Under the pieces are notes generated by a model that saw only the letters and a list, made by a program, of their open reading frames with translations, did not search any database and had not been told where the DNA came from. Made by a program: the position numbers and the translations under genes. From Clostridiales bacterium (GTDB taxonomy: Bacteria > Bacillota > Clostridia > Christensenellales > Christensenellaceae), in the NCBI GenBank assembly GCA_015056045.1, contig SVGZ01000004.1, positions 1 through 64,000 on the forward strand: a DNA stretch of 64,000 nucleotides, given 5' to 3'. Positions 25,663 to 33,389 of the stretch are shown piece by piece (positions within the stretch are counted from its first letter, which is position 1; each line of letters begins with the position of its first letter).

Positions 25663-27546
25663 ATGGAAAGAAGAAGATATAAGCAGCTCCGTACCGCAAG
25701 GCCGGACGATATTCCGCAGACCATCAAGCGTGTCTTTGCCTATATGTTTAAGAACAAATGGCAGACAGCTCTCGTTTTCCTCTGCATCATGATCAGCAGC
25801 TTGGCAAACGTCGCAAGTTCCTATTTCTTTAAGCCGATTATCAACGACTATGTTGTTCCCTTCATCGGGCAGGATAACCCCGATCTCACGAATTTTGCCT
25901 ATATGCTTGTCGTTATGGCATTGATCTATCTCGTCGGTGTTGTTTCGACCTATGCCTATAAGCGCATGATGAGCGTCATTTCGACAGGCGTTCTGGCACA
26001 GATCCGCTACGACCTGTTCAACCGCCTGCAGGATCTCCCGATCCGTTATTACGATACGCATACGCATGGTCAGATCATGAGCTTCTTTACGAACGATACC
26101 GATACGATGCGACAGATGATAGCGGATACTTTCCCGCAGTTCATTTCCTCCATCGTGACGATCGTCGGCTCTTTCACGATGATGGCGATCTTAAGCCCGG
26201 TGCTGATGATCATCACTTTGGGTATGCTTGCCGTCATGCTTTTCATTACGATCACGCTCGGTAAACGCAGCCGTGAAAACTTCAAGATCATTCAGCGTGC
26301 AGCCGCAGACTTAAACGGCTATTCCGAAGAAATGATCTCCGGCCAGAAAGTTATCAAAGTCTTCTCCTATGAAGACAACATCAAAGCCGGATTCTATGAT
26401 ATTGCCGAAGAAATGCGCGTTGCCGGAACCAAGGCAAACAGCTTCGCCAATATGCTGATGCCGATCATGGGCAACCTTTCGTATATTGCCTATGCGATCA
26501 CAGCGGCTGTCGGCGCAGTTATGACGATCAACGGCAGTTTTGACGTCGGTTCTCTTGCCTCCTTCCTTCTTTATTCGAGGCAGTTTTCCGCACCGATCGG
26601 TCAGCTTTCGCAGCAGTTCAACTATGTTATGATGGCGCTTGCAGGCGCAGAGCGAGTCTTCCGTCTGCTCGATACGGATAAGGAAGTTGACGAAGGCAAC
26701 GTTACCCTCGTCAATGCTATCGAAAATGAAGACGGCAGTCTTACCGAAACAGAAGAACGCACCGGCATCTGGGCATGGAAAGACCCCGAAAACGGCAATG
26801 CACTCACGAGAGTCCGCGGCGATGTTCGCTTTGAAAATGTCATCTTTGGCTATGAAGAAGGCAAAACAGTCCTCAACGATGTTTCCTTCTATGCGAAACC
26901 CGGCCAGAAGATCGCACTTGTCGGTTCGACCGGTGCAGGCAAAACGACGATCACAAACCTCATCAACCGCTTCTACGATGTTCCCGATGGCAAGATCCGC
27001 TATGACGGCATCAACATCAACCGCATCAAAAAGGCAGACCTCAGGCGTTCGCTCGGCATGGTACTGCAGGATACGAACCTCTTTGCCGGAACGGTTATGG
27101 ATAACATCCGCTATGGCCGACTCGACGCAACCGATGAAGAAGTTATCGCAGCCGCAAAGCTTGCCAATGCCGATTCCTTCATCACGATGCTGCCCGATGG
27201 TTACCAGACGATGCTTACCTCCAACGGTGCAAACCTTTCGCAGGGTCAGCGCCAGCTCTTAAACATTGCAAGAGCCGCCGTTGCAAGCCCTCCGGTGCTC
27301 ATCCTCGACGAAGCGACAAGCTCCATCGACACGCGAACCGAGCACCTGATCGAAGCCGGTATGGACGAGATCATGAAAGGCCGTACGGTATTCATCATCG
27401 CACACAGACTTTCGACCGTCCGCAACTCCGATGCGATCCTTGTTCTTGAAAAGGGCGAGATCATCGAACGCGGTGATCACAAGACGCTGCTTGACCTGAA
27501 GGGACGTTACTACAAGCTCTACACAGGCGCTGCGGAACTCGACTAA
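25663..27546 (+). CDS. ABC exporter subunit with catalytic ATPase site
   Basis: A 627-residue half-transporter starting 15 bp after its partner. Exporter domain in residues 35-345, then an unusual acidic linker of about 40 residues (VTLVNAIENEDGSLTETEE region) before the NBD. Walker A GSTGAGKTT, Walker B LILDEATSSID and H-loop IIAHRLST are canonical, while the signature is LSQGQ instead of LSGGQ. Together with the upstream subunit this gives one canonical and one degenerate site, as in BmrD/TM288. Substrate unknown. Confidence 0.9.
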   Translation: MERRRYKQLRTARPDDIPQTIKRVFAYMFKNKWQTALVFLCIMISSLANVASSYFFKPIINDYVVPFIGQDNPDLTNFAYMLVVMALIYLVGVVSTYAYKRMMSVISTGVLAQIRYDLFNRLQDLPIRYYDTHTHGQIMSFFTNDTDTMRQMIADTFPQFISSIVTIVGSFTMMAILSPVLMIITLGMLAVMLFITITLGKRSRENFKIIQRAAADLNGYSEEMISGQKVIKVFSYEDNIKAGFYDIAEEMRVAGTKANSFANMLMPIMGNLSYIAYAITAAVGAVMTINGSFDVGSLASFLLYSRQFSAPIGQLSQQFNYVMMALAGAERVFRLLDTDKEVDEGNVTLVNAIENEDGSLTETEERTGIWAWKDPENGNALTRVRGDVRFENVIFGYEEGKTVLNDVSFYAKPGQKIALVGSTGAGKTTITNLINRFYDVPDGKIRYDGININRIKKADLRRSLGMVLQDTNLFAGTVMDNIRYGRLDATDEEVIAAAKLANADSFITMLPDGYQTMLTSNGANLSQGQRQLLNIARAAVASPPVLILDEATSSIDTRTEHLIEAGMDEIMKGRTVFIIAHRLSTVRNSDAILVLEKGEIIERGDHKTLLDLKGRYYKLYTGAAELD

Positions 27547-27557
27547 GCAGCCTACAC

Positions 27558-27582
27558 CGAGTTTTTCCGCAGGAAATACTCG
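27558..27582 (-). repeat. CGAGTATT hairpin module
   Basis: Minus strand CGAGTATTTCC TGC GGAAAAACTCG: GAGT/ACTC base with inner arms TTTCC/GGAAA. Lies next to the 38-bp block of repeat locus C, as at 46403. Confidence 0.75.
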
Positions 27583-27591
27583 CTTGGGCTG

Positions 27592-27690
27592 AATTTTCAA
27601 TGTTAGAGATAGATGGTAGAGGGGATACAACCTAAAATCAGACGGTTTGGTCTTGAGAAGTTGCTTTTTAAGCAGCCTGAAATCAAAATC
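27592..27690 (-). repeat. 60/38-bp modular repeat, locus C
   Basis: Minus-strand 38-bp terminal block at 27592-27629 (starts TGTATCCCC, ends CATTGAAAATT), preceded by a shortened repeat unit of about 45 bp with AACTTCTCAAGACC and TCTGATTTTAGGT. Orientation is opposite to loci A and B. Confidence 0.75.
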
Positions 27691-27723
27691 TCTAAATGAC
27701 GGAGCTTCATAAAACAGCTGCAT

Positions 27724-27756
27724 TCCCGGCAGGATGACCTGCCGGGAGTGTTTTTG
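27724..27756 (+). terminator. Terminator of the ABC exporter operon
   Basis: TCCCGGCAGG / CCTGCCGGGA, 10-bp perfect stem, ATGA loop, then GTGTTTTT. Confidence 0.9.
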
Positions 27757-27868
27757 TATATACACTATGTGATAGCATCAGCTGAACAGTTAGACAAATG
27801 TGAATGGTGCCGACAGATGTTAACCTTGCTTAGGTGACCGAACAAAGTGAGGTCGGAGAAAGTGAGTT

Positions 27869-27917
27869 CCCTCTCAGTCACGGCTAACGCCATGCCAGCT
27901 CTCCCAAAGGGAGAGCC
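27869..27917 (+). repeat. CCCTCTC...GGGAGAG palindromic repeat
   Basis: CCCTCTCAGTC, a degenerate inner stem, then CCAGCTCTCCC AAA GGGAGAGC. Same family as 23555-23596. Confidence 0.7.
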
Positions 27918-27985
27918 AAGGTTGCTTCCGATCAAGTCTCTTTCATTGTTTAAAAAGAACAATCCGCATAGAGCCCATCCGACTA

Positions 27986-28014
27986 TTGAAAAGACGTGAA
28001 TAATTATGTATAAT
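27986..28014 (+). promoter_or_regulatory. Promoter of the ECF / coaX / hom operon
   Basis: TTGAAA at 27986-27991, 17-bp spacer, TATAAT at 28009-28014. Confidence 0.8.
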
Positions 28015-28020
28015 GTTTTG

Positions 28021-28154
28021 TGTATTGTCGGGTATTCGATGCAAAAACAGAAGGGTAATATACGGCGAAAAGGGGAGTATCTTTTCCTGAGCTCTACCGC
28101 CAAAAAAGCCGCATTTCCCAAGGCAGAACAAGCGAAACCCGAACGGAGGTAAAA
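28021..28154 (+). promoter_or_regulatory. Long structured leader, possible riboswitch of unknown class
   Basis: The 134-nt leader contains GAAAAG/CTTTTC (about 28062-28088) nested inside GGCG/CGCC (28060-28106), a GAGCTC palindrome, and a purine-poor 3' part before AACGGAGG. It does not match any riboswitch consensus I know. No terminator hairpin is evident. Low confidence as a regulator. Confidence 0.3.
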
Positions 28155-28730
28155 ATGAATAACAAAACACTTCGCTTTACAGTAACAGCGATGCTCGCAG
28201 CACTGACTTTTGTCCTTGGCATGACGCCGATCGGTATTATCCCGATTCCGCCGGCAAACGTCACGATCATGCACATTCCCGTCATCATCGGCGCACTCGT
28301 CTGCGGCAAATGGACAGGTGTATTTTTAGGCTTCGTCTTTGGCCTGACGAGCACGATCCGCGCATTTACAGCGCCTTCGGCTCTGGTTTCGCCTTTAATG
28401 GGCGTTTCCCCGATCCTTGTCATCATCATGTCGATGTTTTCGAGGCTGATGATCCCGCTGGTTGCCGTCTTAGTGCATGACCTTATCGCCAAAAAGAGCA
28501 GTAAGATCGCACTTCCCGCTGCAGCAGCCTGCGGAACACTCACCAACACGATCCTTTACCTCGGGCTGATGCTCGTCTTCTATGTGCTTTGCGGGATCGA
28601 TTCTGCGGCAGTTCTCTCTGTTATTGCGGGCGTAGGCGCTCTTAACGGCTCTTGCGAAGCTTTGGCAGCGGTCATCCTCTGCACACCGATCGTTTTGGCG
28701 GCAAGAAAGTTTTTAGGCAATAAATTATAA
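28155..28730 (+). CDS. ECF transporter S component, probably pantothenate (PanT-like)
   Basis: A 191-residue membrane protein with about six hydrophobic helices and the ECF S-component N-terminal pattern TVTAMLAALTFVLG plus GIIPIPPANVTIMHIPVIIGALVCG. S components bind a vitamin and dock to a shared ECF module encoded elsewhere. Because the next gene (18 bp on) is a pantothenate kinase, pantothenate is the most likely ligand; that is inference from context. GGAGG precedes ATG 28155. Confidence 0.8.
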   Translation: MNNKTLRFTVTAMLAALTFVLGMTPIGIIPIPPANVTIMHIPVIIGALVCGKWTGVFLGFVFGLTSTIRAFTAPSALVSPLMGVSPILVIIMSMFSRLMIPLVAVLVHDLIAKKSSKIALPAAAACGTLTNTILYLGLMLVFYVLCGIDSAAVLSVIAGVGALNGSCEALAAVILCTPIVLAARKFLGNKL

Positions 28731-28748
28731 GGAAGCAGGAATTTAACT

Positions 28749-29522
28749 ATGATAATGGTTCTCGATGTTGGCAATTCCAATATTAAGACAGGCATTTTTG
28801 AGGGCGAGACCCTTATCCATTCCTGGAGAATGTCAACAGACAGAGTAAAATCTTCCGATGAGTATGGCATCCTCGTTTGCTCTTTCTTCAGGCATCTTGG
28901 GCTGAAAACGGAAGATGTCGAAGGCATTATGATCTCTTCGGTCATCCCTTCGATCAATTATACACTCGAACATATGTGCCGGATCTATTTTGATCTGACG
29001 CCGATCTTCGTCGGACCGGGAATCAAAACGGGGATCAACATCCTCTATGATAACCCGAAGGAACTCGGCGCAGACCGCATCGTCAACGCTGTTGCAGCGT
29101 ATGAGCTCTATGGCGGAGAAGTGCCGCTTATTACGATCGATTTCGGTACGGCAACGACTTTTGGTGCAGTTTCGGCAAAAGGCGAGTTCTTAGGCGGGCT
29201 TATCTGCCCGGGAATCAAGATCTCTGCGGAAACACTGACCGAAAGCACAGCGAAGCTCCCGCGAATCGAGCTTGTCAAACCCAAAACCGTGATCAATAAA
29301 AATACTGTCGGCTGTATGCAGGCAGGTATTATTTACGGCTATGTCGGACAGGTCGATTATATCATCCGCAAGATGAAGGCAGAGCTTGGCGGAACGGCAA
29401 AAGTCATCGCAACGGGCGGTCTTTCGGGGCTTATCGCCGCGGAAACTTCGGTTATTGATGAAGTCAATGCGCTCCTGACATTACAGGGGCTTTACCACCT
29501 CTATAAAAAGAACGTCGCTTGA
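28749..29522 (+). CDS. coaX: Type III pantothenate kinase
   Basis: A 257-residue ASKHA-fold kinase: [12 protein letters not shown] (residues 4-15), [10 protein letters not shown] near 108, [10 protein letters not shown] near 130 and GGLSGLIA near 218 match CoaX. It phosphorylates pantothenate in the first step of CoA synthesis. ATG 28749 follows AAGGAAGCAGGA; ATG 28755 is possible. The gene overlaps the ribosome site of hom, making a vitamin-uptake / CoA / homoserine operon. Confidence 0.93.
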   Translation: MIMVLDVGNSNIKTGIFEGETLIHSWRMSTDRVKSSDEYGILVCSFFRHLGLKTEDVEGIMISSVIPSINYTLEHMCRIYFDLTPIFVGPGIKTGINILYDNPKELGADRIVNAVAAYELYGGEVPLITIDFGTATTFGAVSAKGEFLGGLICPGIKISAETLTESTAKLPRIELVKPKTVINKNTVGCMQAGIIYGYVGQVDYIIRKMKAELGGTAKVIATGGLSGLIAAETSVIDEVNALLTLQGLYHLYKKNVA

Positions 29523-29536
29523 AAGGAGACGGAAAC

Positions 29537-30802
29537 ATGAAAAAAATTGATATTGCAATCCTCGGCTTAGGCACCGTCGGCGGCGGAACCTATCAGGTTA
29601 TTGAAAGAGAAAGAGAACAGATCGCCAAAAAAGAAGGCTTTGAACTGAACGTCAAAAAGGTTCTTGCGCTCGATTATTCTGTTCCGATCCCGGATGAAAA
29701 AAAGGCAAAAGACATTGAAGAGATCGTAAACGACCCCGATATCAAGATCGTTGTTGAGCTGATCGGCGGCAAAACCGTTGCGAAAAAGTTCATTCTTGCA
29801 GCGCTGAAGGCAGGCAAGACCGTTGTTTCCGCCAATAAGGAACTCATCGCAAATTGCTGGCAGGAGCTTCAGGATGCGGCAATGGAAACAGGCGCAGGCT
29901 TCTATTTTGAAGCATCCGTCGGCGGCGGTATCCCGATCCTTCGCAGTGTACAGGAATCCCTGCAGGCAAATACGATCCGTTCGCTTTCCGCGATCATCAA
30001 CGGCACAACAAACTATATCCTGACCAATATGGAAGACAACGGCAGTGATTTTGATGTTGTTCTGAAGGAAGCACAGCAGCTCGGCTATGCAGAAGCAGAC
30101 CCGACAAGCGATATCGAGGCTTTCGACAGCATGTATAAGCTTTCGATCCTTTCTTCCCTGGCTTTCGGCGTTCATATTCCGATCGATCACATCCACCGCG
30201 AAGGCATCACAAGGATCACAGGGCTTGATATGCAGCTCGCACATGAGCTCGGCATGACGATCAAACTGCTCGCGATCGCAAAGAAAGACGGCGACACCGT
30301 TGAAGCTCGTGTTCACCCGACGATGATCCCACTTTCGCATCCGCTGGCAAACGTCAAAGGTGTTTTCAACAGCATTTTCATGAACGGCTCGGCTGTTGGC
30401 GATGTCATGTTCTATGGCAGAGGCGCAGGCGATTTCCCGACGGCAAGCGCTGTTGTTTCCGATATTATTTACGCCGTCAACGCAGACGGCAAGCATAAAT
30501 ATGCTCCGTATATCGGCAAAGACGACCCGAACGTTATCTTCAATACCAACTGGACGAGCTCCTATTATCTGCGCTTCTCCGTTGCGGATAAACCGGGCGT
30601 ACTTTCCGCCATTACGGGTATCATGGGCAAATATAACGTCGGTATCGCTTCCGTTATTCAGAAAGGCACAGGCTCGGATGACGTTCCGCTGATCTTCGTT
30701 ACCTATGATACAAAGGAAGAAGACATGAACGCTGCATTGAAAGAGATCTGCCTCCTCGATGCTGTCAACGAAGTTTCTTCCTGCATCCGTGTTGAAGCAT
30801 AA
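29537..30802 (+). CDS. hom: Homoserine dehydrogenase
   Basis: A 421-residue enzyme with N-terminal Rossmann fold (AILGLGTVGGG, residues 7-17), catalytic domain (SANKELIAN; VGGGIPILRS; SAIINGTTNYIL; AEADPTSDIEA) and a C-terminal ACT domain (about 345-421, RFSVADKPGVLSAITGIMGKYNVGIASVIQK split) for amino-acid feedback. It reduces aspartate semialdehyde to homoserine. ATG 29537 was chosen because AAAGGAGA sits in front; a TTG at 29519 would place that site inside the gene. Terminator follows. Confidence 0.93.
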   Translation: MKKIDIAILGLGTVGGGTYQVIEREREQIAKKEGFELNVKKVLALDYSVPIPDEKKAKDIEEIVNDPDIKIVVELIGGKTVAKKFILAALKAGKTVVSANKELIANCWQELQDAAMETGAGFYFEASVGGGIPILRSVQESLQANTIRSLSAIINGTTNYILTNMEDNGSDFDVVLKEAQQLGYAEADPTSDIEAFDSMYKLSILSSLAFGVHIPIDHIHREGITRITGLDMQLAHELGMTIKLLAIAKKDGDTVEARVHPTMIPLSHPLANVKGVFNSIFMNGSAVGDVMFYGRGAGDFPTASAVVSDIIYAVNADGKHKYAPYIGKDDPNVIFNTNWTSSYYLRFSVADKPGVLSAITGIMGKYNVGIASVIQKGTGSDDVPLIFVTYDTKEEDMNAALKEICLLDAVNEVSSCIRVEA

Positions 30803-30815
30803 CCAAATTAGTTTG

Positions 30816-30857
30816 AAAAATAATAAGCCTCCCTGTATGGGAGGCTTTGTTTTATTT
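30816..30857. terminator. Bidirectional terminator between hom and the XRE gene
   Basis: AAGCCTCCC / GGGAGGCTT, 9-bp stem, flanked by A-rich and T-rich tails between convergent genes. Confidence 0.88.
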
Positions 30858-31196
30858 ATTTCGCAGAATCTTTTTGGTAGTAGAAAGAATTTCTGCCATC
30901 GCACGAAGTTCAGCAGGACTGCAATCAGAAGTCAGATCGCTGATCATGCGGTTTGAAATATGTGCATTTTTTGTTAAACTTCCATAGACGATTTCGTCAA
31001 GTGAAGCATCGAGTGCATTGGCGATTGAAATTAGGGTAGGCAGACTCAGCTTGGTTGCAGCTCTTTCAATATGAGAGATATTGGATGGCTCTACACCGGA
31101 GATTTCTGCTAAATAGGCTTGCGTCCAACCTTTCTTCTTTCTATATTCGCGTATTCTCAAGCCGATGCTGTCATAATCAATCAAGCTTTTTTCCAA
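30852..31196 (-). CDS. XRE-family helix-turn-helix regulator
   Basis: A 114-residue protein with an HTH_3 domain in residues 12-68 (LRIREYRKKKGWTQAYLAEISG, then VEPSNISHIERAATKLSLPTL) and a short C-terminal tail of about 45 residues. It begins at TTG 31196, 9 nt after a GAGGA site. The intergenic region to the divergent SLOG-like gene holds two near-identical operator-like inverted repeats, so this protein probably represses itself and its neighbour. Lifestyle resembles small phage or defence regulators. Confidence 0.85.
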   Translation of the reverse strand: MEKSLIDYDSIGLRIREYRKKKGWTQAYLAEISGVEPSNISHIERAATKLSLPTLISIANALDASLDEIVYGSLTKNAHISNRMISDLTSDCSPAELRAMAEILSTTKKILRNK

Positions 31197-31235
31197 AAAA
31201 GATTCCTCTGTTTCGACATATTTATAATGTTATTG

Positions 31236-31287
31236 TATGTCCGAATTGGATATGTTAGTATAATTTATATGTCCGAATAGGATATAC
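31236..31287. promoter_or_regulatory. Paired operators in the XRE/SLOG divergent promoter
   Basis: TATGTCCGAATTGGATATG (31236-31254) and ATATGTCCGAATAGGATATAC (31267-31287, written here in two parts ATATGTCC-GAATA-GGATATAC) are two copies of an imperfect palindrome. A TATAAT box at 31259-31264 lies between them and drives the plus-strand gene. A candidate minus -10 (TATAAA) is at about 31221-31226. Confidence 0.7.
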
Positions 31288-31318
31288 AATCATATAAAAT
31301 GCAAAAGAGGAAAGAAAA

Positions 31319-31735
31319 ATGCGTATATGTTTTTTTGGGCACAGGGATACGCCGATGGAAACGGAAGAAAAGCTTAAAAAGATATTGGATATACTTTTGC
31401 AAAAAGAAGAATCATTTTGTTTTTATATTGGACAGCAGGGGAATTTTGACGATATGGCACTTCGTGTATTGGAAAAAATGAAAAAGAAATTTCCCAAAAT
31501 GGAAATAGTCAGAGTGATTGCTTATCTGGAAGAAGCGCAAAACGGAATAGAAAGCCTTTATCCCGAAGGACTTGAAACAGTGCCCCGAAAATTTGCTATT
31601 GTCAGGCGAAATGAATGGATGGTTGACCATGCGGATCTGATCATTGTCTATCTTAGTCGTTCTTTTGGTGGTGCAGCAAAAGCTTTTTCGTATGCAAAAA
31701 GAAAAAGGAAAAAGATCATCAATTTATATGAATAA
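31319..31735 (+). CDS. SLOG-superfamily-like nucleotide-binding protein
   Basis: A 138-residue Rossmann-like protein: MRICFFGHRDTP at the N terminus, YIGQQGNFDDMALRVL, RVIAYLEEAQ, YPEGLETVPRKFAIVRRNEWMVDHADLIIVYLS split in the middle, and GGAAKAFSYAKRKRKKIINLYE at the end. This order matches the DUF1273/YpsA-like branch of SLOG proteins, which bind nucleotides or nucleotide-derived ligands; no function is proven. GAGGAAAG precedes ATG 31319. Divergent from and probably controlled by the XRE regulator. Confidence 0.7.
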   Translation: MRICFFGHRDTPMETEEKLKKILDILLQKEESFCFYIGQQGNFDDMALRVLEKMKKKFPKMEIVRVIAYLEEAQNGIESLYPEGLETVPRKFAIVRRNEWMVDHADLIIVYLSRSFGGAAKAFSYAKRKRKKIINLYE

Positions 31736-31737
31736 AA

Positions 31738-31801
31738 AACACCTCCCTGCGAGTTTTCGCAAAGCGAATACTCGATCACAAGGGAGGCTTTGTTTTTATT
31801 T
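31738..31801 (+). repeat. Nested palindrome acting as terminator
   Basis: CACCTCCCT / AGGGAGG outer stem with a GCGAGTTTTCGC AAA GCGAATACTCG hairpin inserted just before CACAAGGGAGG, followed by GCTTTGTTTTTATTTTTT. The insertion point is the same as in the repeat at 17795-17866. It can end transcription of the SLOG-like gene and, from the other side, of the nitroreductase operon. Confidence 0.8.
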
Positions 31802-31802
31802 T

Positions 31803-32576
31803 TTACTTGAATTCGACCTGAAGCGGATCTCGCTCAACAAGCCTGCGGAAGGTAATATCCGGAATACCGGCCATCAGGACACCTTGAATCGTGAGATCGG
31901 CAGGAAGACCGATCGCCTCTGCAATGGGACCCATATATTCCTCGTGGCAGGCAAGGCGTTCAAAAATACCTGCCCAGCAAGTGCCAAGCCCGAGTGTCGG
32001 TGCGGCAAGCGCCATGAATGTCAGCGAAAACTGTGCATTTTCACGGCCGCGGTGATCATATTTTTTGGAAAGCGCAAAGATCAGCTCGGTGCAGTCACGA
32101 AGGATGCCGTCAACACCCGTCTTGCGATATTCCGCAACACAATTTGCGATCCAGCCAAGATCGGGATTCTTCGGGCAGAATTCATCGGCAGCTTTGCAGA
32201 ATACATCGAGGATCTTGCGGATCTTTTCGCGTCCTTCAACGACGATGTAGCTGATGCCCTGAGAATTGGAGCCTGTCTGCGGGTAACGGCCAATGTCCAA
32301 AAGTCTCAGCATCGTTTCTCTTTCGGGAAGCTCTTCCTTATAGAAACGGACGGATCGAGCCGTGCGTAAAAATGCTGCAGCATCTTCATACGAGGGAATA
32401 TAAACCTCACGCTGACGCGGAGATTTCGGGTTTTCGATCGCATCAACGGGGCAGACAGCCACGCAATGCCCGCAGGCGTTGCACTTGCTTTCGTCGATGA
32501 CGGGACCGTTTTTGGTGAGCGTGATCGCTCTGCGGCAGACTTTTGCGCAAAGTCCGCACTGAATACAATTTGCCAT
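31803..32576 (-). CDS. Ferredoxin-nitroreductase fusion protein (copy 2)
   Basis: A 257-residue protein with an N-terminal 2[4Fe-4S] ferredoxin domain (Cys4, 7, 10, 14 and Cys32, 35, 38, 42, the latter in CNACGHCVAVCP) joined to an FMN nitroreductase domain (RSVRFYKEELPE near 75, GRYPQTGSNSQ near 96, TLGLGTCWAGIFE near 200). It probably passes electrons from a reduced carrier through the clusters to FMN; the substrate is unknown. AAGGAGG precedes ATG 32576. Last gene of the minus-strand operon; tandem paralogue of the gene 21 bp upstream. Confidence 0.88.
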   Translation of the reverse strand: MANCIQCGLCAKVCRRAITLTKNGPVIDESKCNACGHCVAVCPVDAIENPKSPRQREVYIPSYEDAAAFLRTARSVRFYKEELPERETMLRLLDIGRYPQTGSNSQGISYIVVEGREKIRKILDVFCKAADEFCPKNPDLGWIANCVAEYRKTGVDGILRDCTELIFALSKKYDHRGRENAQFSLTFMALAAPTLGLGTCWAGIFERLACHEEYMGPIAEAIGLPADLTIQGVLMAGIPDITFRRLVERDPLQVEFK

Positions 32577-32597
32577 GAGTTGCCTCCTTAAAATGTC

Positions 32598-33380
32598 TTA
32601 AAGCAGTTCGCAGTCAAGCGGATTTCTTTCCACAAGCCTGCGGTAGCTTACATCCGGAACACCGAGCATCAGAACGCCGGCTATTTTTTTGCCTTCGGGA
32701 ACGTTTAAAAATTCCCTGAAAGGCGCACTGTATGTTTCCGAAAGGGCAAGATCTTCAAAAAAGCCTGCCCAACAGGTTCCAAGACCCATCGTCGGCGCCA
32801 AAAGCGAAATGAATGTCAGCGCAAACTGACCGCTTTCCCTTGCACGGGGATTATTTTCATCGGCGATCGCTGCGATGAGGTAAGGCGCACCTCTGAAAAC
32901 GATATCCTGTTTTCTGCGCCTGCAAGCCCAGGAAACGGCAGCCGTTCCACGGAAAGCAGGGTCTTCTTTGCCGATGCGGATGCCTTCTTCGATAAATAAT
33001 GCGAGAAGCTTTTCGACTTTTTCCCTGCCGCATAAAACGCGGTAGCCGATGCCCTGTGTATTTTTGCCCGTCTGCGGGTATCGGCCGATATCGAGCAGTT
33101 CACGGATCTTTTCTTCGGGGATCGCTTCGTTTTTATATTCACGGATCGAGCGGACAGAACGCAGATAATTTGCCGCTTCCTTTGGCGAAGGCAAGGGCAA
33201 GATTTCCTCCTGCCTTGCCGAAAGCGGATTTTCGATCGCATCAACGGGGCAAACGGCTACGCAATGACCGCATCGATAGCACTTTTCCGTATCGATAACG
33301 GGGCCGTTTTCCGTAAGTTCGATCGCACCGATGCAGACTCTTTGGCAAAGTCCGCACTGCATGCATGTGTTACTTTCCAT
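32598..33380 (-). CDS. Ferredoxin-nitroreductase fusion protein (copy 1)
   Basis: A 260-residue paralogue of the next gene with the same architecture: Cys6, 9, 12, 16 and Cys34, 37, 40, 44 in the ferredoxin part, then RSIREYKNEAIPEE, GRYPQTGKNTQG and TMGLGTCWAGFFED in the nitroreductase part. The pair clearly arose by tandem duplication and then diverged; the C-terminal pattern YRRLVERNPLDCELL / FRRLVERDPLQVEFK is shared. It begins 9 bp after the FGGY kinase gene (GAGGC ribosome site), so it belongs to the sugar operon by position. Confidence 0.88.
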   Translation of the reverse strand: MESNTCMQCGLCQRVCIGAIELTENGPVIDTEKCYRCGHCVAVCPVDAIENPLSARQEEILPLPSPKEAANYLRSVRSIREYKNEAIPEEKIRELLDIGRYPQTGKNTQGIGYRVLCGREKVEKLLALFIEEGIRIGKEDPAFRGTAAVSWACRRRKQDIVFRGAPYLIAAIADENNPRARESGQFALTFISLLAPTMGLGTCWAGFFEDLALSETYSAPFREFLNVPEGKKIAGVLMLGVPDVSYRRLVERNPLDCELL

Positions 33381-33389
33381 TAAATTGCC

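Noticed and set aside
27765-28274. 169-codon minus-strand frame across the repeat, promoter and start of the ECF gene
   Set aside because: Spans a strong plus-strand promoter and a palindromic repeat; composition not protein-like.
29567-30904. 445-codon frame antisense to hom
   Set aside because: Cys-rich shadow, runs through the terminator at 30816.
31313-31801. Toxin-antitoxin pair reading for the XRE/SLOG genes
   Set aside because: The genes are divergent rather than overlapping and the SLOG-like protein has no toxin motif; a regulator-target reading fits better.
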